Position numbers and translations under genes: made by a program
NCBI RefSeq assembly: GCF_000276665.1
Contig: NW_004955438.1
Span: 11,661,319-11,725,318 of the forward strand
DNA: 64,000 bases
DNA from: Chinchilla lanigera
Lineage: Eukaryota; Chordata; Mammalia; Rodentia; Chinchillidae
Reading direction: 5' to 3'
The notes under the pieces: generated by a model
Databases searched by the model: none
Told to the model about the DNA's origin: nothing
The model's input: the letters and a program-made list of their open reading frames with translations, nothing else
Shown: piece after piece, positions 10,515 to 20,335 of the stretch
How the letters are laid out: every line of letters begins with the position of its first letter
Position numbering within the stretch: the first letter of the stretch is position 1

Positions 10515-10905
10515 TGTCTACATAACCAACCACTGAAAATTTAGCATCTTAAAAAATGATAGTCAGGGCTGGGGATTTAGCTCAGCGGCACAATGCCTGC
10601 CTGGTGAGTTTAAGGTTGTGAGTTCGATTCTTGGTACCAGGAAAAAAAAAAGGGGTGGGGGAAATGATAGTCAATTTTCTCTCTCAATTCCACAGGGTGA
10701 CTAGTGGCTTTTCTGCTGGTCACGTTTGCAGCCTCATGTGTGGTTAAGCTAGATGACAGCTGGGTCTAGAGTCGTCTGGGTGTTCCGCTTTGGATCACAG
10801 AGCCTCCCTCATCCTCTATGGAGATTTGGGTCCTCTTGTTGCCACAGGGCAAGCAAGGCAGCCAGACTTCTTACCTAGCAGTTCAGGGCTCCCAAAAAGC
10901 AGAAA
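10515..10905. mobile_element. Ancient repeat split by an ID insertion
   Basis: TAACCAACCACTGAAAATTTAGC, TTTTCTCTCTCAATTCCACAG, GGGTGACTAGTGGC and GCTGGGTCTAGAGTCGTC resemble an old ERVL/DNA-type element ('agtggcttaaaacaac ... attctgtgggt' order). The pieces are contiguous only if the ID at 10566-10661 is removed. The family is uncertain. Confidence 0.35.
10566..10661 (+). mobile_element. ID SINE
   Basis: GGGCTGGGGATTTAGCTCAG (A box), GTTCGATTCTTGGTACC (B box and 3' end) and an A10 tail followed by GGGGTGGGGG make a complete ID. The perfect 12-bp TSD AAATGATAGTCA is at 10554-10565 and 10662-10673. Confidence 0.92.
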
Positions 10906-10912
10906 AGGGAGA

Positions 10913-11213
10913 TGCCTCTGAATGTTTGTGTCCCAACCAAATTCATGTGTTGAAACCTAATTGCCAATGTGATAGCATTAAGTGGTGAGGCCTTGGGAGG
11001 TGTTTAGGTCCCTTAAAAATAGGCCTTGTCCCACTCACTGGGTGAAGGCAGGGCAAAAGGCACCTTATAAGAAGCAGAGGCCCTCACTGGACATCCAATC
11101 TGCTGGTTCTTGGATCTTGGACTTCCCAGCTCACAAAACCACAAGCTAGAAATTTCTGTTATTTAAAAGCTAGGCTGTTTATGGTATTTTGTTACAGAGG
11201 ATGAACTAAAACA
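10913..11213 (+). mobile_element. MaLR LTR (MST/MLT1-like)
   Basis: TGCCTCTGAATGTTTGTGTCC, CAAATTCATGTGTTGAAACC, GGCCTTGGGAGGTGTTTAGG, CACCTTATAAGAAGC, GGACTTCCCAGC and ATGGTATTTTGTTACAG...ACTAAAACA give a nearly complete LTR of about 300 bp. No TSD could be matched. Confidence 0.7.
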
Positions 11214-11312
11214 CTGCCGGACCATTTGAGGGTGGGAGCCTCATTACTGGCACATTACCACTTCTACCTGGTGGCGAATGCCGTCTCAGGACCAGTGAGG
11301 AAGGAAAAATAA

Positions 11313-11316
<4 letters not shown>

Positions 11317-11359
<43 letters not shown>
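11317..11359. repeat. (TG)n microsatellite
   Basis: Uninterrupted TG dinucleotide run of about 21 units directly beside the reversed B1-dID SINE that follows. Confidence 0.95.
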
Positions 11360-11360
<1 letters not shown>

Positions 11361-11362
<2 letters not shown>

Positions 11363-11531
11363 ACAATCATGGGGAATGAACTCAGGGCCTTCACACCGAG
11401 CTACATCCCCACACTTTTTTTCTGTTGAGACAGGATCTCCCTAAGTTGCCCAGGCTGGATTTGAACTTGTAAGTCTTCTCCCTCAGCTTCCCAGAGCTCT
11501 GGGGTCCTAGGTGTGCCACAACATCTAGCTC
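11361..11531 (-). mobile_element. B1-dID composite SINE (reversed)
   Basis: GGGGAATGAACTCAGGGCC and GAGCTACATCCCCAC (ID half) are followed by GAGACAGGATCTCCCTAAG, TTGCCCAGGCTGGATTTGAAC and CTCCCTCAGCTTCCCAGAGC (7SL/B1 half). An ID-derived and a B1-derived half in one unit is the structure of B1-dID SINEs described in several non-murid rodent families. Confidence 0.75.
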
Positions 11532-11770
11532 TTGAAAGAAAAGTGGGGAAGTGGAAAAGCCAAAGACCATTTTGAATCCGCCACAAGGAGGGTTGGGAGG
11601 ACTGGATTTCGCCTAGCCCTGGTTCATTGTGCTCAGGATGCGCTGTCATCCTTAGGCTGAAAATCTTCAGCTTTCTGCCCTTGCTCAGTGCTTGGCTTTG
11701 CTATCTTCACTATGCCGTGCTCTCGGTTGATTAGCTGCCACTTCTTTCCTTTAGAAGATGGCAAAACATA

Positions 11771-11773
<3 letters not shown>

Positions 11774-11803
<30 letters not shown>
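11774..11803. repeat. (GT)n microsatellite
   Basis: Dinucleotide run of about 15 units. Confidence 0.95.
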
Positions 11804-11805
<2 letters not shown>

Positions 11806-13507
11806 TCAAGTGAGGGAACCAAACAAATGATAAAATAAATCATTTGCAGGCTAAGGGACATGTAGACTCACCTGATGATGCAAATTCTAGGACTTTAAGC
11901 TATTTTCAGAGGTAATGTTTGTTAGATCCCTACAGGGCAGGAAACAGTGTGAGATACTGGGGGATTTTAGTCAATAATTAACGTGGCCCACTGGTTCCGG
12001 GAACTGTTTTGAGTGGAGAACATACTGCAAGAGGAAATTCCCATCTCGCCACCCTTTTCATCAAGCCTATTAAGCTAATGATTTTATTTTAACAATGGCT
12101 TTCCCCACAGCCAGTCTGTCTTGGGTATAGACTGCCAGACATGGTTACTAAACACCCAGAGACTCAAACAATTATAGAAAATGCTATTTTTAAGTTCTCT
12201 TGTATAGTCTCCTGGGCAATGAGCCTGCTCACATCAGACTCACAGATTCCAGTAACTTCTGTTCCCACCAGTGTGAGCCTTGACTTCTTTAGGTATCCTG
12301 GATGCTTCCAAGCACGACTTGTGGATCCCAGTGGGGAGCTGTCCTTCACGAGGTAAGGGTGCACTCCTAACCCAAGGAGGGCTCTCAGGGCTGACAACAA
12401 GGGCAGAGGCCTTGGTGCTAATGAATGACCCCACTTCTCTTTCCCTAATAGCTGTTGGGCTGTTTGCCCACACACTCTTGCCCAGTCCTGCTTGTGTCTC
12501 ATAAGTGTGAGGTTTCCTGAGCTTCAAGGTCATACCTGAGTTAGGTGAAGGTTGATGCACTTTCTTTAGATGCAAAATTGAAAGCTCGATGAAGTTATCC
12601 ATGTGGCATCGTCTCTCTTTGAGACTTCTTTCCCAGCACCTCCCTTGTCCCCTCAAACTCCAGACTCAGCCCACTCTATGCACCCCCCGTTAGTTTGATG
12701 TTTAACACCCCTCAAATGCTCCCTGATCCTTTTCATCAGTCTCCACTAGATCCTGGTCCTCCTCCAGCCAGGGCTTTGTTCACATATTTCTGTTCTCTGC
12801 CTCCTCTAGCATTTGAATTTGAAGTGGGGTTCAAGGCAAGACCCAGGCTTCTTGCTGCCCCTCCAGTTCTGTGTATCCCCAGGTGAGAGGTTGGTTAAAC
12901 AGCACCAGGGGCAGATTTACGAGGTTTAAATTCAACAGAACACAATCTGGACAGGAGGGAAGGACTACTCCCTCTCTTCTCCTGCCCTATGACTAGTCAA
13001 CAGCAACCACAGTTCCAATGAGAGATGACATCCCCACCCACTCCATATTAGTAAGTGCCGTGGAGAAATTCCCACCGGGAAGAAGCCTGCTCTGTCTTCC
13101 CCAGTGGCTTGGACCTACACACAAGCTTTATTTAGCAGGTCCATTTCAACTTCTCAAGCGATTACGACAAAAATATATTGACATGTTCCTGGAAGTGATT
13201 TCTTACAGAATTTGATTTCTCCATACTCCGTTCCCACCCACAAATCAGTCAAGGAGGCCATTAGCTGAGAAAAGTACATTTCTTTAACATAGAAACCTGA
13301 TCTTTTCTTGTGGGAAGACTGAGCCCCGGGCCCAGGCCTGTGACTGGATTTCAGGGTACCTTACCTCCCCAGAGCGGGTGCTCCCACGGAACATTCCCCC
13401 AGCTGAGCCCACAGAGCCTGTGTGTCCTATGGTTTAAACACAAGTTTATCATTTGTGCTGCACTGTACCTTATTCCAGAGAGGAGTTGGAGCCATTTACA
13501 AGAATAC
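11804..13507. other. No recognisable feature
   Basis: About 1.7 kb of moderate GC without a clear repeat. The segments near 12030-12100 and 13120-13230 (GCGATTACGACAAAAATATATT) look unique and could be mildly conserved. The overlapping open frames of up to 138 codons around 12164-12656 lie on both strands and have no domain character. Confidence 0.3.
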
Positions 13508-13903
13508 TGTTATGCTTTATATCTAGATGTCCCTCTACAGCCTCATGGGCTCCTAGGTGGGGCTTTTGAGGTGAACGGGTCATGGGGGCATGATACTCAT
13601 CAGTGAATTAGTCCACTGGTGCATTTATAGCTAAATGTGGTGCTGGGAGGTGAAGCCTGGTGGGAGGAGGTGGGCTACTGGCGGCGTGATCTGGAAGGGT
13701 CCATGTCCCTCTTACCTCCTTGATCATTCTCTCTGCTTCTTGCCACCATGCCGTGGGCGGGTTCTCCTCTGCCATGCCACTCTGCCTTGGAACCACTGGA
13801 CTATGGACTGAAACCTCTACAAACTGTGATCCAAGATACTCTCTCCTCTAAGTTGTAGGTGTTGGGTATTTTGTCCCAGCAACCAGGAAAGTAACTAAGA
13901 CTA
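13508..13903 (+). mobile_element. Rodent MaLR LTR
   Basis: TGTTATGCTTTATATCTAG, CATGGGCTCCTAGGTGGGGC, GGAGGTGAAGCCTGGTGGG, TTGCCACCATGCCGTGGGC, GGACTATGGACTGAAACC and GTTGGGTATTTTGTCCCAGC place the LTR. Boundaries are estimated from the TG start and the AAGTAACTAAGAC end. A TSD is not clear. Confidence 0.7.
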
Positions 13904-14039
13904 GTATACAGAACCAAATTGAGAGATTACATATAAATAAAAATTCGTTCTAAGGAAAATGCAAATAAAAATATATCATTTTATTTTCACAAGGGAAAGT
14001 CAACTGGAGTGTCGGTTCTTGGCCCCAACATCACACTGG

Positions 14040-14278
14040 ACTCACTCATGGCTCTTTAAAAGTGAGGTGCCTGGGTGCCATCTTTCCACACATTCCACCT
14101 CAGTCTAGCAGTGGTGGTGAACCTATGGCACGCATGCTGCAGTAAACTGTTTGTATCATTCACAGTTCTAAAAGGTCCATCATCACTGGCCTAGGGTGTG
14201 ACTTAGGCTCTGGGATGTTTTTTAAAGGTACCTAAGTGATTCCAACCTGCAACAAAGGTTGAGAAACACTAGCCTCAG
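14040..14278 (+). mobile_element. MER5-type hAT element, split by a small insertion
   Basis: GGCTCTTTAAAAGTGAGGTG, GCCTGGGTGCC, then after the insert GGTGTGACTTAGGCTCTGG, TTTTTTAAAGGTACCTAAGTG, ATTCCAACCTGCAACAAAGG and TTGAGAAACACT match the MER5A/B order. MER5 is a non-autonomous hAT-Charlie element about 190 bp long. Confidence 0.6.
14109..14188. mobile_element. 80-bp hAT-like MITE candidate
   Basis: It begins CAGTGGTGGTGAACCT and ends with the inverted match AGGTCCATCATCACTG (3 transitions in 16 bp), so it has terminal inverted repeats. Flanks are GTCTAG (14103-14108) and GCCTAG (14189-14194), a likely remnant of a TSD. It interrupts the MER5 copy, so it is younger. Confidence 0.45.
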
Positions 14279-17184
14279 TGTAGTCCTACCATTTAAAAAT
14301 GGGAAGTTTAATCCTGAGCTTCCCCGTAGCTAAAGCAAAGAAAGAAATCTGATGAGTTTCCAAATACAAATTGTCTCAAAGATGAGAAAGCTTTTTCTGC
14401 CTCTAAATTCTGAAGGCCATCACTAAAGTAATTATTCTTCCAATGTTTTCTGTAAAATTGTGTGTATGCACCTATTTCTTGAGTTTTCGTGTGTATTTTC
14501 CTTTTTACTAGTGTGTCATCACATATAGATTTTAAGGCAACTTTTGGCAGACTTTCTCTAAGAGTAACTCAGAAAAGCATACATGGTAATTTTTAAGAAA
14601 AATAATGCAACTGCCTCTATCTTTGTCAATGATAAACTGCACGCTCAGCTCTTTTTCATCTTTCTTTTGCATTTCTACCTTGTTGATTGCATTAGTGATT
14701 CTCAGAACAAAGGGTTGTGGAAATCCAGGCTTGATCATGGCTCTATAAAATGATTGCAAAAGCCCATTTATGGACCAGAGATGCTAGCGGTGACAGCATG
14801 GGACAGTTCTTCCTTTCCAGAACAAAACTGGACGCACAAGCTGTGACTCTGATGCCTAAGGGAGGAACCATGAGGTTCTGCGTGTACCGGCGAGAGACCA
14901 CCTTCTGTTTGGAAAGCGCTGCATTACACAAAGTGGAATGTGACGCCAGCAGGTTGTGGTTGGATTGTACCGTACCATCATGGCAGCCCTAAGGGAGCAC
15001 AGAAAGGAAGGAGAACACAGCTCCTGTTGGAGACAGCTGTTCCGCTCCCTGCATTTGTGGACAATCCCTTTTACTCACCCCTTTGCGAGCAGGGGAGAGC
15101 ATACTGTGACAACTGTCTTGATGAACCTCCAGCTGAAGCAATGAGGTCATTCACCCTTGCCTTAGGAAGACTGATGGGCTCCTGGAGCGACCGCCTATGC
15201 CTGGTGGCTACTTCACTCTCATTGTTTTTAGAAGACTCCACACAGGCTCAGCACAGAAAATGAAGCTGTCCCTATATTTTGGTAGGATTTTGAAGCATCC
15301 CTGCCAGGAAAGGAAAGAAAAGTTGGCTGCTTCTCCTTGCTTGTGTGAAGGTCAACTCCATGTGGGGGGGGGGGGAATCTTCTTCCCCAGCATGTTAAAT
15401 TCGACTGTGGCAATTGGTCAAAGGCTAAAATACTTCCAGACCAATTAGCAGTCACTGTCCTGAGCAAGGGTCAGTGGAGACCAACCACGCACAGGAAGGG
15501 TGGGTCTGTGTGTTTGGCCCACTGTGGGCCTCCAGGACCTGTTCCTGTCCCTTGGCCCACATCTGCTCTGAGTGGTCATAGCCAGAATGCTGCAGATTCT
15601 CTCTGCTGCAGTCCCAGCATCTGAGCTGGGCCTGGCGTGGGGAAGCCCTTGACATGTATTTGTTAAGGGACACGTAAGGATGCAAGCACATTCTGGTGAA
15701 CCAGACCCTGGCTGGAGCACTGGTCTCTCTGCAGAGGGAAGGAAGGGCAGACAAGGATCATTCACTCTCAAACACTGGAGTCAGCCTTTCTCTTGGACCA
15801 GAAGATACCAATGGGCAGCCCAGGTGTGAAGCACCTCAAGGAGAGCTGGGCTTAATCTTGGGGTCTCAGCCTGCTGGGGGCCCCTCCACAGGACTCTGGA
15901 TCACCCCTACCCCTGACCTCAGGCTAAGCTGAGGATGAGAAAAGGTTGCTGGCAATGTGCTAATAACCTCGAACAGCCGATGTTAACATCCCAGCTGGTT
16001 AGTTAAAGTTCACCCCGTGAACACTGATATTTGCCAGGAAATAGGAAGGATGTTGGCCCCTCACCCCCCACCACCACCTTTTCTCTTGTTTTTCTTTTTA
16101 AAAAACACATTCAGAAGTGTCTTAATGGCTGTTGAAGGAAATTATTGCCTCAGCAATCAGGGCTCTCTGTGTGAGACGTCTTCAATAGTCTGTGGCCTCC
16201 CTCATAAGGCAGGAGGGACATTTGGATATTAAAATGCCACTGAGCTGCATCTGCTGACAAGCAGCCACTAATCATCTCTTAAGGCAGCGGGGGACATACC
16301 CCAGGTCCCCAACTCACCAATACCTTCCTTAGGCGGGTTGCAGCCAGATGGCGGCTTCTTAGACAAGGACAACAGAGAACGGGGATAAAGAGGTAGAAAC
16401 GGAACTGGCAAGAGGCCAGCACGGAGAGAACCATTTGCTCATCCTCTGTGCCCCCGGTGAGAGCAGACCCGCATGCCTGGCATTCGGGAAGTCCAATTTT
16501 CAGTTACTTGATGCCTCAGAGGAAGCATGTGGCCCCCTCACTCACTTGCAGTTATACCCAGAGACTATAAATTCCTTTTCAAAAAAAAGAAAGAAAATGC
16601 TCCTGAAAGTTGAGTAGCTTCCCCAGGCTGGGGATGGGGAGTAGTCATCGTCCCCACCGGGTTCTCTGTCCTTTTTCTCCAGCCTGCTCTGAACCCTGAG
16701 GCTGACCTACCGTGGACTCCCTTAGCCTCTGCCTTTACTAGAGTTTGGCCCCTGGAAGGAAGAAACAGGAGTGAGGAGGGTGGGAAGAGACAGAGGGCAA
16801 CATTTTTCTCCCCGCCCACTCCCAGCCACAGCTCCACAGGGCCTGGCTTCCTTCTCAGCAGCAGCCTCCATTCCTGTCAGATGTATCCCGGATGTTGGCC
16901 AAACTGGACTCTGACAACTGCTGTCTGCTATCCCTTTCAGGCTTATGGGAAGTAATGGCCACTTCCCCTCCTCATTCACCCCACTGCTAGCTGGGTATCA
17001 GGCTCTCCCTGTGGGTTTTCCCATTCCTGCAGCTCCTTTATAAAGAGCTCACTCTCCTCCGGTCTTCCAGCTTGCGTGTGCCATCTGTTTGCTGCCAGGC
17101 TGTGACTGGCACAGAGGTGCAGGTGGGTCTTTCTGTACCTTCTCAGGGAACTTCTCACCAACCCTGCAGTGTCATTGTAACATC
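14279..17184. other. Mostly unassigned DNA
   Basis: About 2.9 kb without a recognisable transposon. A 12-base G run lies at 15364-15375. The segment 16130-16300 (GGACATTTGGATATTAAAATGCC, CAGCCACTAATCATCTC) looks unique and possibly constrained. None of the several overlapping open frames has coding character. Confidence 0.3.
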
Positions 17185-17275
17185 CTCCTTTACAGAGAGG
17201 ATGTCACGTGACTCACCCAAGGTCACGCAGCTGGCATCTGTGACTAGGTGTCAGAAGCATTTCAGTTTCTCTCCT
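17185..17275 (+). mobile_element. MIR SINE fragment
   Basis: TCCTTTACAGAGAGGATG, CACCCAAGGTCACGCAGCTGG and a following GTGACTAGGTGTCAGA are the MIR core in plus orientation. Confidence 0.55.
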
Positions 17276-17582
17276 AAGGTTAGCCTGTGGTTACTGCCCC
17301 ATAAGGTCTCCTTGACCTCAGAAGGGTCCCTAGATCCTTATCTCAATGTTCTCTCTACTCTAGCTATTTTAAGAACTAAAAAAATGCTTATTGTCCTTTT
17401 TATCAAAGCATTTTTAAACCCATGGTTTCACTTGAGCCTCAAAATATGGATTTACTTGAATTCAAATCATTCTAAGACTACCTGTCTTGCTAGGCTCTGC
17501 TGGCAAAGAAGCAGAGGCCTTGTATCATACTTCTCTGTGTAGTGTACAGGGGGTACTCAGGGATGTCATATGGAAGTGTGGC

Positions 17583-17902
17583 TGCTATGGTTTAGGTCTA
17601 AAATGTCACCCCCCAGAACTCTCACATATGGAGGTGGAGCCGGGTTGGTAGGGGCAAGTCACTGGGACCATGACTTGGAAGGGTGTATTCTCATCCCTGG
17701 CTCTTCCCTTCTCTCTCTGCTTCCTGGTCATCATGCAGTGAACAGTTTTCCACATCCATGCTATTCCGTCATGCTGTTTCTGCCTTGGAGCCAGCTGCCA
17801 TGAACTGAACCCATGGAAACTGTAAGCCAAAATAAACCTCTCTTCTTTTAAGTTGCAGGTATTGGATATTTTGTCCCAGTAATGAGGAAGGTGACTAAGA
17901 CA
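17583..17902 (+). mobile_element. Rodent MaLR LTR, complete
   Basis: It begins TGCTATGGTTTAGGTC and ends GTGACTAAGACA. Internal marks are GGAGGTGGAGCCGGGTTGG, GCCAGCTGCCATGAACTG, GCCAAAATAAACCTC (poly(A) signal) and TTGGATATTTTGTCCC. The TSD is GTGGC (17578-17582) and GTGGT (17903-17907). Length is 320 bp. Confidence 0.82.
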
Positions 17903-17989
17903 GTGGTGCTGCACCAGCAAGTGGAATCAATATGCCTACAGCCTGGGGTAGCACACAGAGTAAATTCTGGGTTGGAAAACCTACTTTGC

Positions 17990-18115
17990 TATTGTTTTGT
18001 ATTTTGTTTTTTCTTAGTACATGTTTGCAATGCATAATATTTACATTCCTTGTGGGGAGTTGGTACATGTACATAACACATCTTGTCAATACGTTGCATG
18101 TCTTAGCTGTATTCG
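17990..18115 (-). mobile_element. L1 3' end fragment (reversed)
   Basis: TTAGTACATGTTTGCAATGC, TTACATTCCTTGTGGGG and AGTTGGTACATGTACATAAC match a stretch at 42885-42960 almost base for base, and the longer copy there continues into recognisable reversed L1. This is therefore a short L1 3' end. Confidence 0.5.
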
Positions 18116-18203
18116 GGTAAAGCTAACCTTCCTAAGAAAGCAGTCCTAAGGTACAGTGGTTGAAGGAGATGGCTTTTGTCTTCCATGTTATATTTTAAGC
18201 ATT

Positions 18204-18346
18204 TGGCTATATGTTACTGTAAGAAAATACCAGAGATAAGGAAACTTATAAAGAGAAAGGGTTGATTTTGACGTACAGTTTTGGAGATTTTCGTCCATAA
18301 CCCATTGGCCTCATTGCTTTGGGCCTGTGGCAGCACATTGTGGTGG
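18204..18346 (-). mobile_element. MaLR LTR, 3' part (reversed), abruptly truncated
   Basis: ACTGTAAGAAAATACCAGAG, AGGGTTGATTTTGACG, CAGTTTTGGAGATTTTCG and TAACCCATTGGCCTCATTGC are the reverse complement of 19580-19715. The LTR breaks off inside its body at CACATTGTGG and joins a 46-bp segment that also precedes the plus-strand copy of the same LTR family 1 kb away. Confidence 0.7.
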
Positions 18347-18391
18347 CCAACTACACCATACATTAATATCAAGCACTGCCATGGCTTGAAC
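18346..18391. repeat. 46-bp direct repeat, copy 1
   Basis: TGGCCAACTACACCATACAT, TAATATCAAGCACTGCC and ATGGCTTGA recur with few changes at 19327-19372. In this copy the repeat lies at the broken interior edge of the reversed LTR. Confidence 0.75.
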
Positions 18392-18470
18392 ATTTCAGGC
18401 AAGCAGCTCACTCTTCTGCACACAACCCTGAGGATCCTGTACTTCTGTCTTCTCTCTGCATCACCTGAAG

Positions 18471-18560
18471 CAGTGCTACTTGAAGTGTGGATACAGACCA
18501 GTACCAGCCCAACTGTACCAGTTTACAAACTTCTTGGTAAAAGCCCACCTGAATTGAGTT
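18471..18560 (-). mobile_element. MER5A fragment (reversed)
   Basis: CAGTGCTACTTGAAGTGTGG and CAGACCAGTACCAGC are the MER5A terminal region in reverse orientation. The body is diverged. Confidence 0.45.
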
Positions 18561-19188
18561 GTAACATTGACGGAAAGCTCTCTGAAACTTTGACCACAAT
18601 TTGACATCCCTATGACATCCAAGCACACACCCAGGGAACTCATCTCATTGGTTGTAGACCAAAAACGTGCTCCGTGGTGGATTTAGGTTAGAGTGGAGTA
18701 GAAATCTGTTTCTCCAACACAGATAAAGAAGCATGCCTTGAGGCCTGCTTATCTATCAGGTAAATTCTTCATTAGCATGAAAGTAGGAAAGCACACAGAA
18801 GAGACAGAGCCAGGCCTTGAGGCAGGGCATGGGAGTGACTCACTTCTCTTCTACTCACCACACCTGTGAGAACTTCTCAACATGACTGTGTCACTGCTAA
18901 TACAGGGGAAGGTGGGAAATGCCGTGCCTAACTGGGCAGCTCGTGTTTGAGCACAACTCTTTCACCATAGAAGACAAGAAAAATGGATTTTGGTGGATTA
19001 CTAGCAGTTTTTGTCATATGAGTCTTCCTTATCATCCACTCCTGAATACAGTCATGGTCCAAGTCATGGTCCCAGGGACATTCAAATCAAACCTACTTCT
19101 TCTATAAACAAGGTTTCCCAACAGTCTTTCCTTCATGCTCTCAACTTTTAGCTGGAATAGAGCAGGAATAATACCAGAACGGCATCTA

Positions 19189-19320
19189 AAGACCTGCGTT
19201 CTAGTCCTAACTATGCCACACAGTGTCTCAGTGGTGTGGAGGAGGTTGCTTCTTGTCTGAGCTTCAGACACAGGGATTCCTTCCCTTGACACTCAGAAAC
19301 AGTGAGTGATCAGATGAATT
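19189..19320 (-). mobile_element. MIR SINE (reversed)
   Basis: AAGACCTGCGTTCTAGTCC, TAACTATGCCACACAGTGTC and CTTGTCTGAGCTTCAGAC give the reversed MIR start and core. Confidence 0.55.
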
Positions 19321-19326
19321 AATTGT

Positions 19327-19372
19327 TGGCCAACTACACCATACATTAATAGTAAGCAGTGCCATGGTTTGA
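19327..19372. repeat. 46-bp direct repeat, copy 2
   Basis: Matches 18346-18391. Here it runs directly into the normal 5' start of the plus-strand LTR (TGCCATGGTTTGAG), so its last 13 bases are LTR sequence and the rest is flank. Confidence 0.75.
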
Positions 19373-19740
19373 GTAAGTGTCCCCAAGGTCCATGCATTAA
19401 AGACTCAGTCCCAGCTTGGTCCTTTTGGGAGATGGTGGAGAATTTAAGAAGTAGGACCTACAGAGATGTCTTTGGGTCACTGGGTGTGTGCCCTGCAAGG
19501 GGATTGTGGGTCCCCAGCTCCACTTCTTCCTGTCTCCTTCCTGTCTAGTGCATGAGGTGAGTGGTTTTTCTGTACCACATGCTCTCCCCACAATGTGCTG
19601 CCACAGAAAGCAATGAGGCCAATGGGTTATGGATGAAAATCTCCAAAACTGTGAGTCAAAATCAACCCTTTGTCTTTATAAGTTGTCTTACCTCAGGTAT
19701 TTTCTTATAGCAACATGTAGCCAATAAACACAAGAACTAA
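19360..19740 (+). mobile_element. MaLR LTR
   Basis: TGCCATGGTTTGAGTAAGTG, TCCATGCATTAAAGACTCAG, GGAGATGGTGGAGAATTTAAG, TGCTGCCACAGAAAGC and CAGGTATTTTCTTATAGC mark the LTR, ending near AATAAACA. The 3' third is closely related, in inverse orientation, to 18204-18346. Confidence 0.75.
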
Positions 19741-19754
19741 CCTTCATGAGTTAC

Positions 19755-19912
19755 ATGGCGCCACTGTTCTAAGGATGTTCCACGTACCAATTTATTTTAC
19801 CTTCACAACCATCTTATGCAAGAGGTGCTATTACTATCTTCGTTCTCTGACTGAAAACAAAAAATGAGAGGAAGAACAGGGAAATAACTTACCTAGGGTT
19901 ACCAGAGTCCAA
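19755..19912 (+). mobile_element. MIR SINE
   Basis: TGTTCTAAGGATGTTCCACG, TTTATTTTACCTTCACAACC, AGAGGTGCTATTACTATC and AATAACTTACCTAGGGTTACC follow the MIR consensus. Confidence 0.65.
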
Positions 19913-20214
19913 TTTCATAACACTTCTATGAGGCTTCTTCAATAGACAGGTAAAGGGCTTTCAGACTGTTCCTTGAACTTCCTGAATTTCCACTTTAATT
20001 TATGGACTATCTGGTTTGATCTTCCTGTGAGATGAAAGAATTCCTTCTGGGAAGGCACCATTCATTTTCCATCCTCCTCTCCCTACACAACCTGGATGGC
20101 CTGGTGCTTTTACATAAAAGAACTTTACTGAATGTGTGTGATAGATCCAGGTGGATTCAATGAATTTTATTGAATTTGTTCTGCTGTCATGGAAATGATA
20201 TAAATTTGCCATTA

Positions 20215-20335
20215 CCATACTTGGATTCAAATTTCCTTTCTCCTGGATACCAGCTGTGCTACACTGGGCAAATTATTTATCCACCTAAGCTCATGGAGCA
20301 TCCATTTTCTCACCTAAAAGGATGTAATAAAGAGA
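20215..20335 (-). mobile_element. MIR SINE (reversed)
   Basis: CTTGGATTCAAATTTCC, CCAGCTGTGCTACACTGGGC, AAATTATTTATCCACCTAAGC and CATTTTCTCACCTAAAAGG are the reversed MIR. Confidence 0.65.

Noticed and set aside
17072..17542. 156-codon plus-strand frame
   Set aside because: It includes a MIR fragment and shows no protein-like features.
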